This document shows positions 56,709 through 64,000 of a stretch of 64,000 bases of DNA, piece by piece. Below the pieces are notes generated by a model, which did no database searches, was not told the origin of the DNA, and worked only from the letters and a program-made list of their open reading frames with translations. The first letter of the stretch is position 1. Each line of letters opens with the position of its first letter. Made by a program: the position numbers and the translations under genes. Origin of the DNA: Bacillus sp. EB600 (GTDB lineage: Bacteria; Bacillota; Bacilli; Bacillales; Cytobacillaceae); NCBI RefSeq assembly GCF_024494385.1, contig NZ_JAEVLT010000010.1, positions 1 through 64,000 of the forward strand, in the 5' to 3' direction.

Positions 56709-57776
56709 TTACACAAGTGTAGACAAATGCTTATTGACATCATATTCAATTAATTCTTCACCATTTTTGATACGATGCAGAAAATCAGGATTAGCAATCA
56801 ATGGACGTCCAAATGCAGCTATATCGATTGTACCCTCTTTTATTGCTTGTTCAGCTATTTCTGGATTTAAATGCCCTACCCCCACAATGATGTCATTCCA
56901 GTATTTTCGCACCAGCTGATGCAGCGTTTTCCCATCTGCTAACACATCCCTAAAGTCCTTCATTGCAGTGGATGGGTGGACCATTTTCACACCAACCTCT
57001 TTGAAAGCTTCAATAAATTTACGAATAGCTTCCTCTGGATTCGACATGATGTTGTCAGAAAATCCGCCTTTCATAAGAGAAAAACGGATTAACGTGCGAT
57101 CCGCACCAATCTCATCGATGACTGCAGTTAATACTTCTTTCATGAAAGTAAGTCGTTGGGCAAAATCTCCCCCATAGCGGTCAGTCCGCTTATTCGTGAG
57201 ATCGGAGTTGAATTGGTCAATCAAGTAGCCATGTGCTCCATGGATCTCTACTCCATCGAAGCCGGCTGCTCGTGCATTTTTTGCAGCCTGGGCAAATTGT
57301 CGTACCACTTCTTGGATATCTTCTATCGACATCTCTTCAGGAACATCATAAGGTTTGCGGAAGCGATGAACTAATCCTTCTGCTTGAATAGCGGAAGGGG
57401 CCTGGGGAGGTAGACCGCCTGTTAGTTCGTGATGTGTAAGTCTTCCAACATGCCAAATCTGCGCAATAATTGTGCCCCCTTCGTTATGTACAGCTTCGGT
57501 CACATTTTTCCATGCTGTAATTTGTTCTGGAGAATACAAACCTGGGACCCCCGGATTCCCTTTCCCTTGTGGGCTAATTACTGTTCCTTCCGTAATAATA
57601 AGACCGATACCATCGGCTGCGCGTTTCCTGTAATACTCGACCACATCTGGGCCGACAACACCTGTCTGGTCATCAGCAAAGCAGCGTGTCATCGGTGCCA
57701 TAGCGGTACGTGTTCTTAAGTTCCAAGCTCCAACCTTAACAGTCTCAAAAAGTTTCTCTTGTACTGATTGTTTCAT
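56709..57776 (-). CDS. old yellow enzyme family oxidoreductase
   Basis: 355 residues: an FMN-dependent TIM barrel of the NADH:flavin oxidoreductase family. Seen motifs: APMTRCFADDQTGV, QIWHVGR, the HGAHGYLIDQF loop, TNKRTDRYGG and DIAAFGRPLIANPDF. Most like N-ethylmaleimide reductase/ene-reductase members of xenobiotic or electrophile detoxification. Divergent from an ArsR-type regulator across a palindromic operator, so likely induced by an electrophile or metal. Confidence 0.92.
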   Translation of the reverse strand: MKQSVQEKLFETVKVGAWNLRTRTAMAPMTRCFADDQTGVVGPDVVEYYRKRAADGIGLIITEGTVISPQGKGNPGVPGLYSPEQITAWKNVTEAVHNEGGTIIAQIWHVGRLTHHELTGGLPPQAPSAIQAEGLVHRFRKPYDVPEEMSIEDIQEVVRQFAQAAKNARAAGFDGVEIHGAHGYLIDQFNSDLTNKRTDRYGGDFAQRLTFMKEVLTAVIDEIGADRTLIRFSLMKGGFSDNIMSNPEEAIRKFIEAFKEVGVKMVHPSTAMKDFRDVLADGKTLHQLVRKYWNDIIVGVGHLNPEIAEQAIKEGTIDIAAFGRPLIANPDFLHRIKNGEELIEYDVNKHLSTLV

Positions 57777-57841
57777 TGTGGTTCCTCCTGTTCTACATGG
57801 CTTTACACCATAAACTTCTATGTTGATCCTTTATTTGTTCT

Positions 57842-57865
57842 ATAGTTCGAATATATTCGAACTAT
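57842..57865. promoter_or_regulatory. palindromic operator between OYE and ArsR genes
   Basis: A 24-bp perfect dyad centred at 57853-57854, core TTCGAATATATTCGAA, lies between the divergent genes, 35 nt before the regulator ATG. Its position and symmetry fit an ArsR-type dimer site. Confidence 0.8.
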
Positions 57866-57900
57866 TTAACGGTATCACATTTTTATGTTATCATGCAATT

Positions 57901-58209
57901 ATGAGAACACTATTTCATCCCAATTGCTCAGATATTCAATTAACAGCTGTATTATACGCTTTAAGTGATCCCATAAGGTTGAATATTGTCAGAAACTTGG
58001 CAGGCAGTAAAGAACTAACCTGTGGTGCTTTTGATATATCTATCGCTAAATCAACACTTTCACACCATTTTAAAGTGTTGAGAGAATCCGGAGTGATAGA
58101 AATAAGACTAGAAGGAAGGCAGCGTTTAATCTCTCTTCGAACTACTGACTTAGATAATCGTTTTCCCGGATTACTAGAATCGATCCAAACAGCAACTAAA
58201 CCTTTTTAA
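57901..58209 (+). CDS. ArsR-family transcription regulator
   Basis: 102 residues from ATG 57901 (MRTLFHPNCSDIQLTAVLY); the earlier in-frame ATG lies inside the operator region. Winged helix with ALSDPIRLNIVRNL, the recognition helix SIAKSTLSHHFKVLRESGVIE, and a wing DLE-type strand. The metal-site ELCVCDL motif of ArsR is absent (SKELTCGAFD has one Cys), so it may sense something other than arsenite, such as electrophiles. Probably autoregulated. Confidence 0.92.
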   Translation: MRTLFHPNCSDIQLTAVLYALSDPIRLNIVRNLAGSKELTCGAFDISIAKSTLSHHFKVLRESGVIEIRLEGRQRLISLRTTDLDNRFPGLLESIQTATKPF

Positions 58210-58370
58210 AATTCTACTCAGCCTGAACAATTAGGTAGGATTTTTAGCTTTTGTAAATAACCAAGCAAAACTTCTGAAACCATTTTAGTTTCCCCGTTTT
58301 TAACCTCTTTATGTTAAAACGTTCAATTTTGCTTGTCGTTTATACATTCGCTGAAATGAAGGTGATTACC

Positions 58371-58436
58371 ATGCCTATAATGGGTTTTCCATATAGACGC
58401 ATCAATTCAGTTACACCACCAAAAAGAAGAGACTAG
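58371..58436 (+). CDS. possible 21-residue peptide
   Basis: ATG 58371 follows GAAGGTGATTACC. The frame reads MPIMGFPYRRINSVTPP plus four residues, ending TAG inside the stem of a terminator. RBS and terminator context are suggestive but length gives no proof. Confidence 0.25.
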   Translation: MPIMGFPYRRINSVTPPKRRD

Positions 58437-58456
58437 CAGCTAGTCTCTTCTTTTGT
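58423..58456. terminator. bidirectional terminator
   Basis: AGAAGAGACTAG and CTAGTCTCTTCT are perfect arms around CAG, followed by TTTTGTGTTTT, between the convergent regions at 58436 and 58470. Confidence 0.85.
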
Positions 58457-58469
58457 GTTTTCAATATGT

Positions 58470-58844
58470 TTATTTTGTTTTATTAGCTAATTCTTTTAAG
58501 GCATCTGTAAGTTGACCATTCAAATTACCTAAAGCTTCCTTATCAAGAGTAGCTGCTTCTGATCCGGCAATGGTTGGATCAAGATATTTTTCAATTTTTT
58601 CATAGCTGTCTTTATTGTCTTTTTTCACTTCATCTTCAAACGAAGACCATTGATCTTCCAGTTTAGGACCAACCTCTTTTACCTTTGCCTTGTCTCCGCT
58701 GTCAATTGCTTTTGAAAGCTGTTCGGTTGTATCCAACATTTTATTTACTCCAGCAGAAACTTTACTATTCTGTGAACCGCAGCCTGCTAAAAGTAATGCA
58801 CTGCCAAGACCTACTGTTAATATCATTGAAGTTATCTTTTTCAT
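58470..58844 (-). CDS. lipoprotein with a domain like that of the iron permease N-terminus
   Basis: 124 residues with a lipobox at LLLAGC (Cys ~22). The mature part has a helical segment, QWSSFEDEVKKDNKDSYEKIEKYLDP, that resembles KWRQIEEGVKADSATAYRDIE in the FTR1 permease just upstream. It likely sits outside the membrane beside that transporter. 15 nt separate the genes, so they form one operon. Confidence 0.7.
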   Translation of the reverse strand: MKKITSMILTVGLGSALLLAGCGSQNSKVSAGVNKMLDTTEQLSKAIDSGDKAKVKEVGPKLEDQWSSFEDEVKKDNKDSYEKIEKYLDPTIAGSEAATLDKEALGNLNGQLTDALKELANKTK

Positions 58845-58859
58845 TTTCTCTCCTGCTTT

Positions 58860-60350
58860 CTAATTTAATTTATTATCAGCTGTTATTAGCTTTTGAACTT
58901 TAAATTTCTTGAATAAAACAATAATCCCAGCAGCTAAAACAAGAACTATTTGAGGAATAGTGCTTTCCCACGATGGGTATAGGGCGAAAAACTCCACGCT
59001 TGGAATACTTTCGGCATTCGTTGTTGGAATCAGTCCTGCTAATTGCAGGCTGTGTATACCCATTCCGGTAAACTTAATGCAGAGGTAAAATACAATGACA
59101 CTTGATACCATAAAGAATGGCCTTAGCGGCAGCTTTAAGCCAACAAACACCATTAAGTAGGCGATGATCCCGAGAATAACAGCTCCGATCAGAAAACCTA
59201 TTAATAGGGATTGCAGTTTAATTTGGCTTGCCATTCCAATATAAAATAACACGGTTTCCGTTCCCTCACGGAATACTGCAAGGAAAGCAAGTACACCTAA
59301 AGAAATGAGTTTTCCTGTTGATAATGCCGTTTGACTTTTTTCACGCAAATAGCGGTTCCAATCAGCGATATTCGATTGGCTGTGGAGCCAATAGCTCATA
59401 TACAATAACATGACGGCTGCAAATACGCCTGTCCACCCGCCAATAAGAGCATTATTATTACCAAATGCGCCGGATGAAATCACAAACTTAACGATCAGAG
59501 CCAGAATTACACTCACTCCAAGTCCACTAAGAACACCCGTCCAAATCCATCTTTTCCCCTTTGCTGATTCTGATTTTTTTGCAAAAGACATAAGGGCAAT
59601 GACAACGAGTAATGCTTCCAGTCCTTCTCGAATTAGAATCATTGCTGCATCCCAATAAGTATATTGAGATTTTTGAGCTAATGGGGTAAGGTAATTAACC
59701 ATATTCGTGATCGTCTTTTCAGCCTGTTGATAATTTGTTGGATTAGCAGTAAGCATAGCTTGAATAGAAACTAAATCTCTTTCAGAATCACTGTAAACAG
59801 AGGCTGACTGTGCAACCACTACGCCTTCCACGCTCAACCAGCTGTCACTAGCCTTCTTAATGCTTACAAGAGCTTGGCCTTGGTTTTGATTACTAACTTC
59901 CTTTTTTGTTTGCTGAAGTAGAATAATAAAATCGTCTAAAGAAAGATCCTCTTTCTTAAATCCTGGCTCCTTTGGGTAACCGCCACTTGCAAATTTTTCA
60001 TTTACAGATTTAAGAGATTGCAACTCCTGTACTACCTGGTCCTGCTTTTTTAGAGTAAAAGCATAAACAACCTTGCCCATATTTGATTCAATATCCCGGT
60101 AAGCCGTTGCTGAATCTGCTTTTACTCCCTCTTCGATTTGCCGCCATTTTTTATTAAATTGATCATAAGACTTCTGTGATTCTGCAAGATTTCCTTTTAA
60201 AGCAAAATCAATTGCTTTATCAACAGATTCTTTGGCCTTCTTCATGTCTTCATTGGAATTTCCAGCAGCGAATGCAGGAGCAGGAATATGTATTCCAAAC
60301 CCAATAATGATTAGAAAAGTGAGGATCTTGAGTAATAAATTTTTTTGCAT
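58860..60350 (-). CDS. FTR1-family iron permease with N-terminal extracytoplasmic domain
   Basis: 496 residues. Signal peptide (~1-28), a helical extracytoplasmic domain (~30-215) containing two W/IE...Y.dIE repeats, then seven or so membrane helices with the two iron-transport REGLE-type motifs: IREGLEALLVVIAL (~237) and FREGTETVLFYIG (~360). This is the EfeU/FTR1 permease, which imports iron. EfeO and EfeB partners are not seen here; the lipoprotein that follows may take that role. Fur-type sites overlap the promoter. Confidence 0.9.
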   Translation of the reverse strand: MQKNLLLKILTFLIIIGFGIHIPAPAFAAGNSNEDMKKAKESVDKAIDFALKGNLAESQKSYDQFNKKWRQIEEGVKADSATAYRDIESNMGKVVYAFTLKKQDQVVQELQSLKSVNEKFASGGYPKEPGFKKEDLSLDDFIILLQQTKKEVSNQNQGQALVSIKKASDSWLSVEGVVVAQSASVYSDSERDLVSIQAMLTANPTNYQQAEKTITNMVNYLTPLAQKSQYTYWDAAMILIREGLEALLVVIALMSFAKKSESAKGKRWIWTGVLSGLGVSVILALIVKFVISSGAFGNNNALIGGWTGVFAAVMLLYMSYWLHSQSNIADWNRYLREKSQTALSTGKLISLGVLAFLAVFREGTETVLFYIGMASQIKLQSLLIGFLIGAVILGIIAYLMVFVGLKLPLRPFFMVSSVIVFYLCIKFTGMGIHSLQLAGLIPTTNAESIPSVEFFALYPSWESTIPQIVLVLAAGIIVLFKKFKVQKLITADNKLN

Positions 60351-60387
60351 ATTCCTTCTCCTTATTGTAATATGTAAGCCTTTTAAT

Positions 60388-60448
60388 TGATAATGAATTT
60401 CATTTATGAATCTATTATTATTCTATTTGTAATGAAAATGATTGTCAA
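60388..60448 (-). promoter_or_regulatory. Fur-controlled promoter of the iron permease operon
   Basis: Minus strand TTGACA (60448-60443), 17 nt, TAGAAT (60425-60420). Two 7-1-7 Fur-type boxes each match 12 of 14 positions: TGAAAATGATTGTCA (60433-60447), overlapping the -35, and TGATAATGAATTTCA (60388-60402), downstream of the start. Repression by Fur under iron excess is expected. Confidence 0.8.
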
Positions 60449-60737
60449 TTAGACTTTTTTTGTTTTTATTACAATAATGTGAACATTTTTTTATGGTACT
60501 GCAAAAACTTCCGGTTTTAACAAGTGCTACCCACAGAAGGAACTGCTTTATAACTCCACTGAAGTTTACCTTGCTCGTTGCAATGGCCTATAATCGAATC
60601 CAATCAGCCTTTTGGATTCATAATTCTGTGCCTTCTTTTTTATTAAAAACTGGCTTCCTTTTATTTTGTCTAATTAAAATTTAGGGGAAAATTGAGAGTG
60701 GGTTTCCTTTCAATCCAAACAGAGGGAGAAGTATTCA
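60449..60737. other. no gene recognised
   Basis: 289 bp between the Fur promoter and the acetyltransferase fragment. An open frame at 60493-60684 has no RBS and a random-looking composition; I leave it out. Confidence 0.35.
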
Positions 60738-60899
60738 ATGAGCAACGAAAGCCACAATGGCAAAGGACTAGGAAAAAAACTAATAAATAGACTAGCCGAA
60801 TATGCAAGAGACGAAACTAAATATATTGTCCCTGTTTGTCCTTACGCAAAAAGTGTCCTTGAAAGTAAGGAAGAGTATCAAGATGTTCTTGCCAATTGA
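60738..60899 (+). pseudogene. C-terminal half of a YjdJ-like GNAT acetyltransferase
   Basis: 53 residues: the acetyl-CoA loop GKGLGKKLINRLAEYARDE and the tail KYIVPVCPYAKSVLESKEEY match the C-terminal half of short GNAT proteins (YjdJ/NATD1 type, ~90 residues). The N-terminal strands are missing, although AGAGGGAG stands before the ATG. It may be a truncated gene or a recently shortened product. Confidence 0.6.
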
Positions 60900-61199
60900 A
60901 GGATTTTTTGGTTCCTGTTTCATCATTAGGAAAACATTTTTAATCTATTCTTAAAAACTTTTTAACCCTCAATTTTTAAAGAATGTTAACTTGTTATTAA
61001 TAATTTGTTCATTTCTAGTTGGTAAGATTAAAGCATGAAATCGGAAAGCTCTTTTTCATAAGACCCCCTTTTAATTAATTTTATTTTTCCGGCAAATTTT
61101 GTCGGAAATTTTTTTGCTTTTATGTGGGAAAAATCACTTATTTTTATCCAAAAAAATGTTAAATTGATACATGTACTTTGTAAAAAAGGAGATAATTTA
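60900..61199. other. spo0E-like gene upstream region
   Basis: 300 bp of AT-rich DNA. AAATTTTGTCGGAAATTTTT (61095-61114) with inverse TTCCGGCAAATTTT upstream forms a weak dyad. AAAAAAGGAG (61183-61192) is the RBS of the next gene. Confidence 0.4.
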
Positions 61200-61376
61200 G
61201 TGATTTCATTGCATAAAAAAATTGATAACCCATTTCTCAATAAAACAATTGAATTCCTTCGGCAAGAAATGATTCGGATTGGTATCCAAGAAGGACTTAC
61301 AAGTGAAAAAACAATTAGAATCAGTCAAGAGCTTGATACTTATATCGCCAAATATCAAATGATGAGCAACAATTAG
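61200..61376 (+). CDS. Spo0E-family aspartyl-phosphate phosphatase
   Basis: 58 residues from a GTG at 61200, eight nt after AAAAAAGGAG; the upstream frame is longer but lacks an RBS. Two helices typical of Spo0E: KTIEFLRQEMIRIG and the motif SQELDTYIAKYQ (SQELDxxI). Spo0E, YisI and YnzD dephosphorylate Spo0A and delay sporulation. It stands alone. Confidence 0.85.
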   Translation: MISLHKKIDNPFLNKTIEFLRQEMIRIGIQEGLTSEKTIRISQELDTYIAKYQMMSNN

Positions 61377-61498
61377 AAAATTAACTCCAGGCAATTCTCG
61401 TAACATACATTTGCAAATGATCTCATAAATTGTTAATCATATTTGGCGCTCAAGTACAACTTTCCATTTTCCTCTTTTGTTGAAATAATATAATAATT

Positions 61499-62798
61499 CT
61501 ATTTAACTCTAATCGTTTTTCCGATGTAAATCGTATATCTCCTGTCTAATTTGTTCCATGCTTTAATCTGCGAACTCGATGTTCCAAACTGCTGTCCCAG
61601 TTCTGACACGGTATCCCCTTTACGGACAACATGATAGACTGCTTTGGAGCTTCCTGCCTGTGGACTAACAGTTCCTGTTATTTTTAGTACCTGGCCTGTT
61701 CTAATAAAGTTTACATTTCTTATATTATTTAAGGATGCTAAAGTTCTAACTGTGGTACGGTATCTTTTGGCAATCGAAGATAAGTTATCCCCTGATTTAA
61801 CTTTGTAGGTGGAAGTATTTTCCTGAAGCGGAGGTGTCGAATTACCATTGATGATCAATTTTGAGGTATTCACCTTCGCTGGTTTCACACCACTTTTAAG
61901 TTTGGAAAGTATCGCCAGGTTTTGGGAAGAAGTTCCACTATATTCCATAATCCCATATTGTTTTGCAAGCTTGGAGCGATTATCGTAAGATGAGTCCAAG
62001 CCATTTGCTTTCATAAAATCAACTAGGGAGGTTGTACCTATTTGTCTAACCTCTAGTGTGGAGGATTTAACTTGATTAGTGTATTTACCGGCATAATCTT
62101 CATTTACATCAAAATCCCCGTATTCTCCCATACCAATAAACCTGTAATCTGAAGCCCACTGCCAGGCACCTAGACCGTTAGAGAAATTTGCCGTTGGCTG
62201 CCCTTTTAGCGGATTGGCCGGATAGGACGCTAACCAAGGATTACTGATGCTTAACGTTCGAGGTGTTAACCTAGTATTGTAAAAACTCGATCCACTGTAA
62301 ATATCAACCTTTTTATATCCAAGCCTTTTCATTTCAGAAATAAATGTATTTGTAAATTCTGTGAGTTTCGCAGTATTACCTGGCAAATTAGCGGCCTCCA
62401 CATCCACAACTACATAACCGTCTGTAGATTTATTAAAGCCAACAACCTGCAGCTTTTTATCAAACCATTGCGCTTCTTGTTTGGCAGAATTATTACTTGT
62501 AAACCGGGCAAAATGATAGGCACTTACGACCATTCCAGCCTGCTTAGCATTAGTGATGTTTACCGATGCCGCCGAGTCCATGTAATAATATCCCTCGCTG
62601 ACCTTTACGACAACACCTTTTACTCCGCTGTTTTTAATTGATTGATAGAATGCGAGTGGTAGTCCAGCTTCATTGTTATAATGTGATACATCAATAAAGT
62701 CTACATCCGGTTCCTGCGCAAAAGCCGAAAATCCATAAGTGAACGTTAGAAATATTGAAAGGAAAAGTATACTTGCTGATTTAAATAGGTTTTTCACT
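61499..62798 (-). CDS. secreted GH25 hydrolase with two LysM repeats
   Basis: 432 residues from a GTG at 62798, after GGGAGAGGAATACA; the upstream codons in the longer frame belong to the leader. Signal peptide (~1-28, ending near FAQ), then a GH25 domain (~30-235) with DFIDVSHYN, a VVVDVEA strand holding catalytic Asp/Glu, and a DVNEDYAG end. A middle PKA... segment leads to LysM repeats at ~335-380 and ~385-430 ([23 protein letters not shown] and [19 protein letters not shown], in parts). It cleaves peptidoglycan in the wall; a role in spore germination, autolysis or competition is possible. Confidence 0.9.
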
Positions 62799-63068
62799 GT
62801 ATTCCTCTCCCTAAAAAATTTTGTATTAGCGTATGACATATAGAACCATTGAGTGAACGGTCGCTTTAAAAATCCTCCAATAGTTATACAAATAGGTAGT
62901 AAACTTAATAGCTGGACTGAAACTTTCATATTGAGAAATAACTAAAAGAAGGGAGGCTTCCATTTCCATGCTTTGATAACTTTTATAAAGACAGAGTGGT
63001 GTTTGATTTTATGAAAAAATGGCGGGGATCTGCTATGATGAAAAGGTGAAAATCTTTGAGGTGATAGT
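62799..63068. other. divergent promoter region
   Basis: 270 bp between the GH25 gene and the zinc-ribbon gene. GAGGTGATAGT at 63059-63069 is the RBS of the latter. No other gene. Confidence 0.35.
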
Positions 63069-63254
63069 ATGGAACAAAATCAAGAACCGAAAACAAACGG
63101 CTACGCTACTGACATTGTTTATGATTTTAAAGAATATCCCGACAAGGTCAGCGGTATCTGTGATAACTGCGGCAATACGTCATTTAAATCTTCCGTTTCG
63201 CATGGTGTATTTCTTAGAGAATGCAAAAAATGCGGGATGAAAAAAAGTATTTAG
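63069..63254 (+). CDS. small zinc-ribbon protein
   Basis: 61 residues. MEQNQEPKTNGYATDIVYD start, then CDNCGNTSFKSSVSHGVFLRECKKCG: a C-x2-C...C-x2-C zinc ribbon. ATG follows GAGGTGATAGT. Conserved-looking small protein of unknown role. Confidence 0.7.
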   Translation: MEQNQEPKTNGYATDIVYDFKEYPDKVSGICDNCGNTSFKSSVSHGVFLRECKKCGMKKSI

Positions 63255-63282
63255 TGTTTCTATTGATTTACCAAGTAATTAA

Positions 63283-63316
63283 ATTAAGCCATTCAACATT
63301 GTTTGAATGGCTTAAT
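63283..63316 (+). terminator. hairpin after the zinc-ribbon gene
   Basis: ATTAAGCCATTCAA and TTGAATGGCTTAAT are perfect 14-nt arms with a CATTGT loop. No long T tract follows, so it may be an attenuating or stabilising hairpin. Confidence 0.65.
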
Positions 63317-63410
63317 CGTCCTTTAAATTAAACAAAACGAAGATATTCTAATTCTTGTACACGTTCTTCTTTTAGTGATATCTTTGGATCATACACTACA
63401 TGTTTGTACA

Positions 63411-63450
63411 AAAAAACCATTCCACATTTCATTTAGTGGAATGGTTTTTT
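63411..63450. terminator. bidirectional terminator
   Basis: AAAAAACCATTCCAC (63411-63425) and GTGGAATGGTTTTTT (63436-63450) are perfect 15-nt arms with A and T runs at both ends, between convergent genes. Confidence 0.9.
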
Positions 63451-63459
63451 GTACTATTT

Positions 63460-63690
63460 TTAATGAACAGTTCTTTCTGTCTCCTCAAAGTAAGGCTGAA
63501 AGAGGCCTGGCGGCTTACTTATGAAATGATTCGGATTTTCCGGGTCTTCAATCACAATAAATTGTGCTTCAATCCCATTAATAATTCTAACCGATTTGTC
63601 TACAACTTTAACAACGTAACTTGGCTCATACTTATGAGTTTTCTCCAACCTTAACAACATTCCTTTTTCAATCTCATTGAAAGTCATCAT
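63460..63690 (-). CDS. uncharacterised small protein
   Basis: 76 residues from ATG 63690 (MMTFNEIEKGMLLRLEKTHKYE), after GGGGGA; earlier in-frame Met residues lie upstream of it. A beta-rich fold with VVKVVDKSVRIINGIEAQFIVI-type strands (in part) and an acidic C-terminus. No family assigned. Confidence 0.55.
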   Translation of the reverse strand: MMTFNEIEKGMLLRLEKTHKYEPSYVVKVVDKSVRIINGIEAQFIVIEDPENPNHFISKPPGLFQPYFEETERTVH

Positions 63691-63771
63691 GTGGCATTCC
63701 CCCATGATGCCATTATATTCCTTATAGAAAGAATTAGCATACTTTTTTTGGTGGAAATTCACACCAGTTTT

Positions 63772-64000
63772 TTATTTTTCTACGGACTGCAATCTTGAAA
63801 GCATTGGCCGGCCATTTTTCCAAGAAACATCTACGGGAAGATCGAAAAATCGTGAGAGTATTTCACTGGAAATCAGTTCGTCCGTATTCCCAGTAGAAAA
63901 AACCTGCCCGGATTTTAAGAGTAATGTTTTAGTAAAGACAGGCAAAATTTCCTCAACATGGTGGGTGACATAGATAATCGTCGGGCCAATTGGATTTTTT
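63772..64000 (-). CDS. ABC transporter ATP-binding protein, C-terminal end (partial)
   Basis: The frame ends with TAA at 63772-63774 and runs off the right edge. The visible 76 codons read PTIIYVTHHVEEILPVFTKT, containing the H-loop histidine of an ABC ATPase, then LLLKSGQVFSTGN and a DELISS-type helix and an FFDLPVDVSW end. The C-terminal layout is like B. subtilis YlmA. Walker A, the signature motif and Walker B lie outside the window. Confidence 0.85.
   Translation of the reverse strand, partial: KNPIGPTIIYVTHHVEEILPVFTKTLLLKSGQVFSTGNTDELISSEILSRFFDLPVDVSWKNGRPMLSRLQSVEK

Noticed and set aside
60493-60684. Plus-strand open frame before the GNAT fragment
   Set aside because: No RBS and no family-like sequence; overlaps no promoter-distal signal.

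Overview
The window looks like the chromosome of a spore-forming member of the Bacillaceae (Neobacillus/Mesobacillus-like; the exact genus cannot be fixed from sequence reading alone). The basis is low-GC DNA, AGGAGG-type ribosome binding sites, sporulation genes (sirA, spoVK, a Spo0E-like phosphatase, mreBH) and gene blocks in the B. subtilis order: tkt-ynzC-yneB-yneA/lexA, glnA-glnR-ynbB-hflX-spoVK-hfq-miaA and mutS-mutL.

Region 1 (about 1-16.9 kb) is mostly an integrative element of about 15.6 kb inserted in the 3' part of yneF. A 149-bp direct repeat marks its ends (1122-1270 and 16701-16849). The intact yneF now ends in the copy next to the element's tyrosine integrase, and the displaced original 3' end lies at the far side. 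The cargo looks like defence or conflict genes: an AlbA_2 (Schlafen-type) protein, a membrane protein with a basic partner, a zinc-ribbon/helical-protein pair, a HEPN-like protein, immunity-like proteins, and a translationally coupled pair of a membrane-anchored PLD-like protein and a radical SAM enzyme. It also carries a serine resolvase with res-like repeats, a phage-type helicase, an HNH nuclease and a 190-nt highly structured tract.

Region 2 (17-41 kb) is core chromosome: sirA; the 5-oxoprolinase genes pxpA and pxpBC; tkt; the SOS genes yneA/yneB and lexA with three LexA boxes; glnRA with a GlnR operator; ynbB, hflX, spoVK, hfq, miaA, mreBH; small proteins; mutS-mutL.

Region 3 (41.4-46.9 kb) is a second, decayed element in tRNA-Arg(CCU), bounded by a 20-bp core repeat. 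Its integrase is cut inside the HxxR box, and the C-terminal part lies on the opposite strand at the other end, as if an inversion had broken it. It carries spore-surface-like proteins, a resolvase remnant and a YolD gene with an in-frame stop.

Region 4 (47-64 kb) is chromosomal: a 1238-residue DUF2062-GH18-NodB-GT2 fusion, a DUF2935 protein, ilvB-ilvH behind two tandem T-box leaders (probable valine specifier), an old-yellow-enzyme reductase divergent from an ArsR regulator across a palindrome, an FTR1-type iron permease with a lipoprotein under Fur boxes, a Spo0E-like phosphatase, a GH25/LysM hydrolase and a partial ABC ATPase at the right edge.
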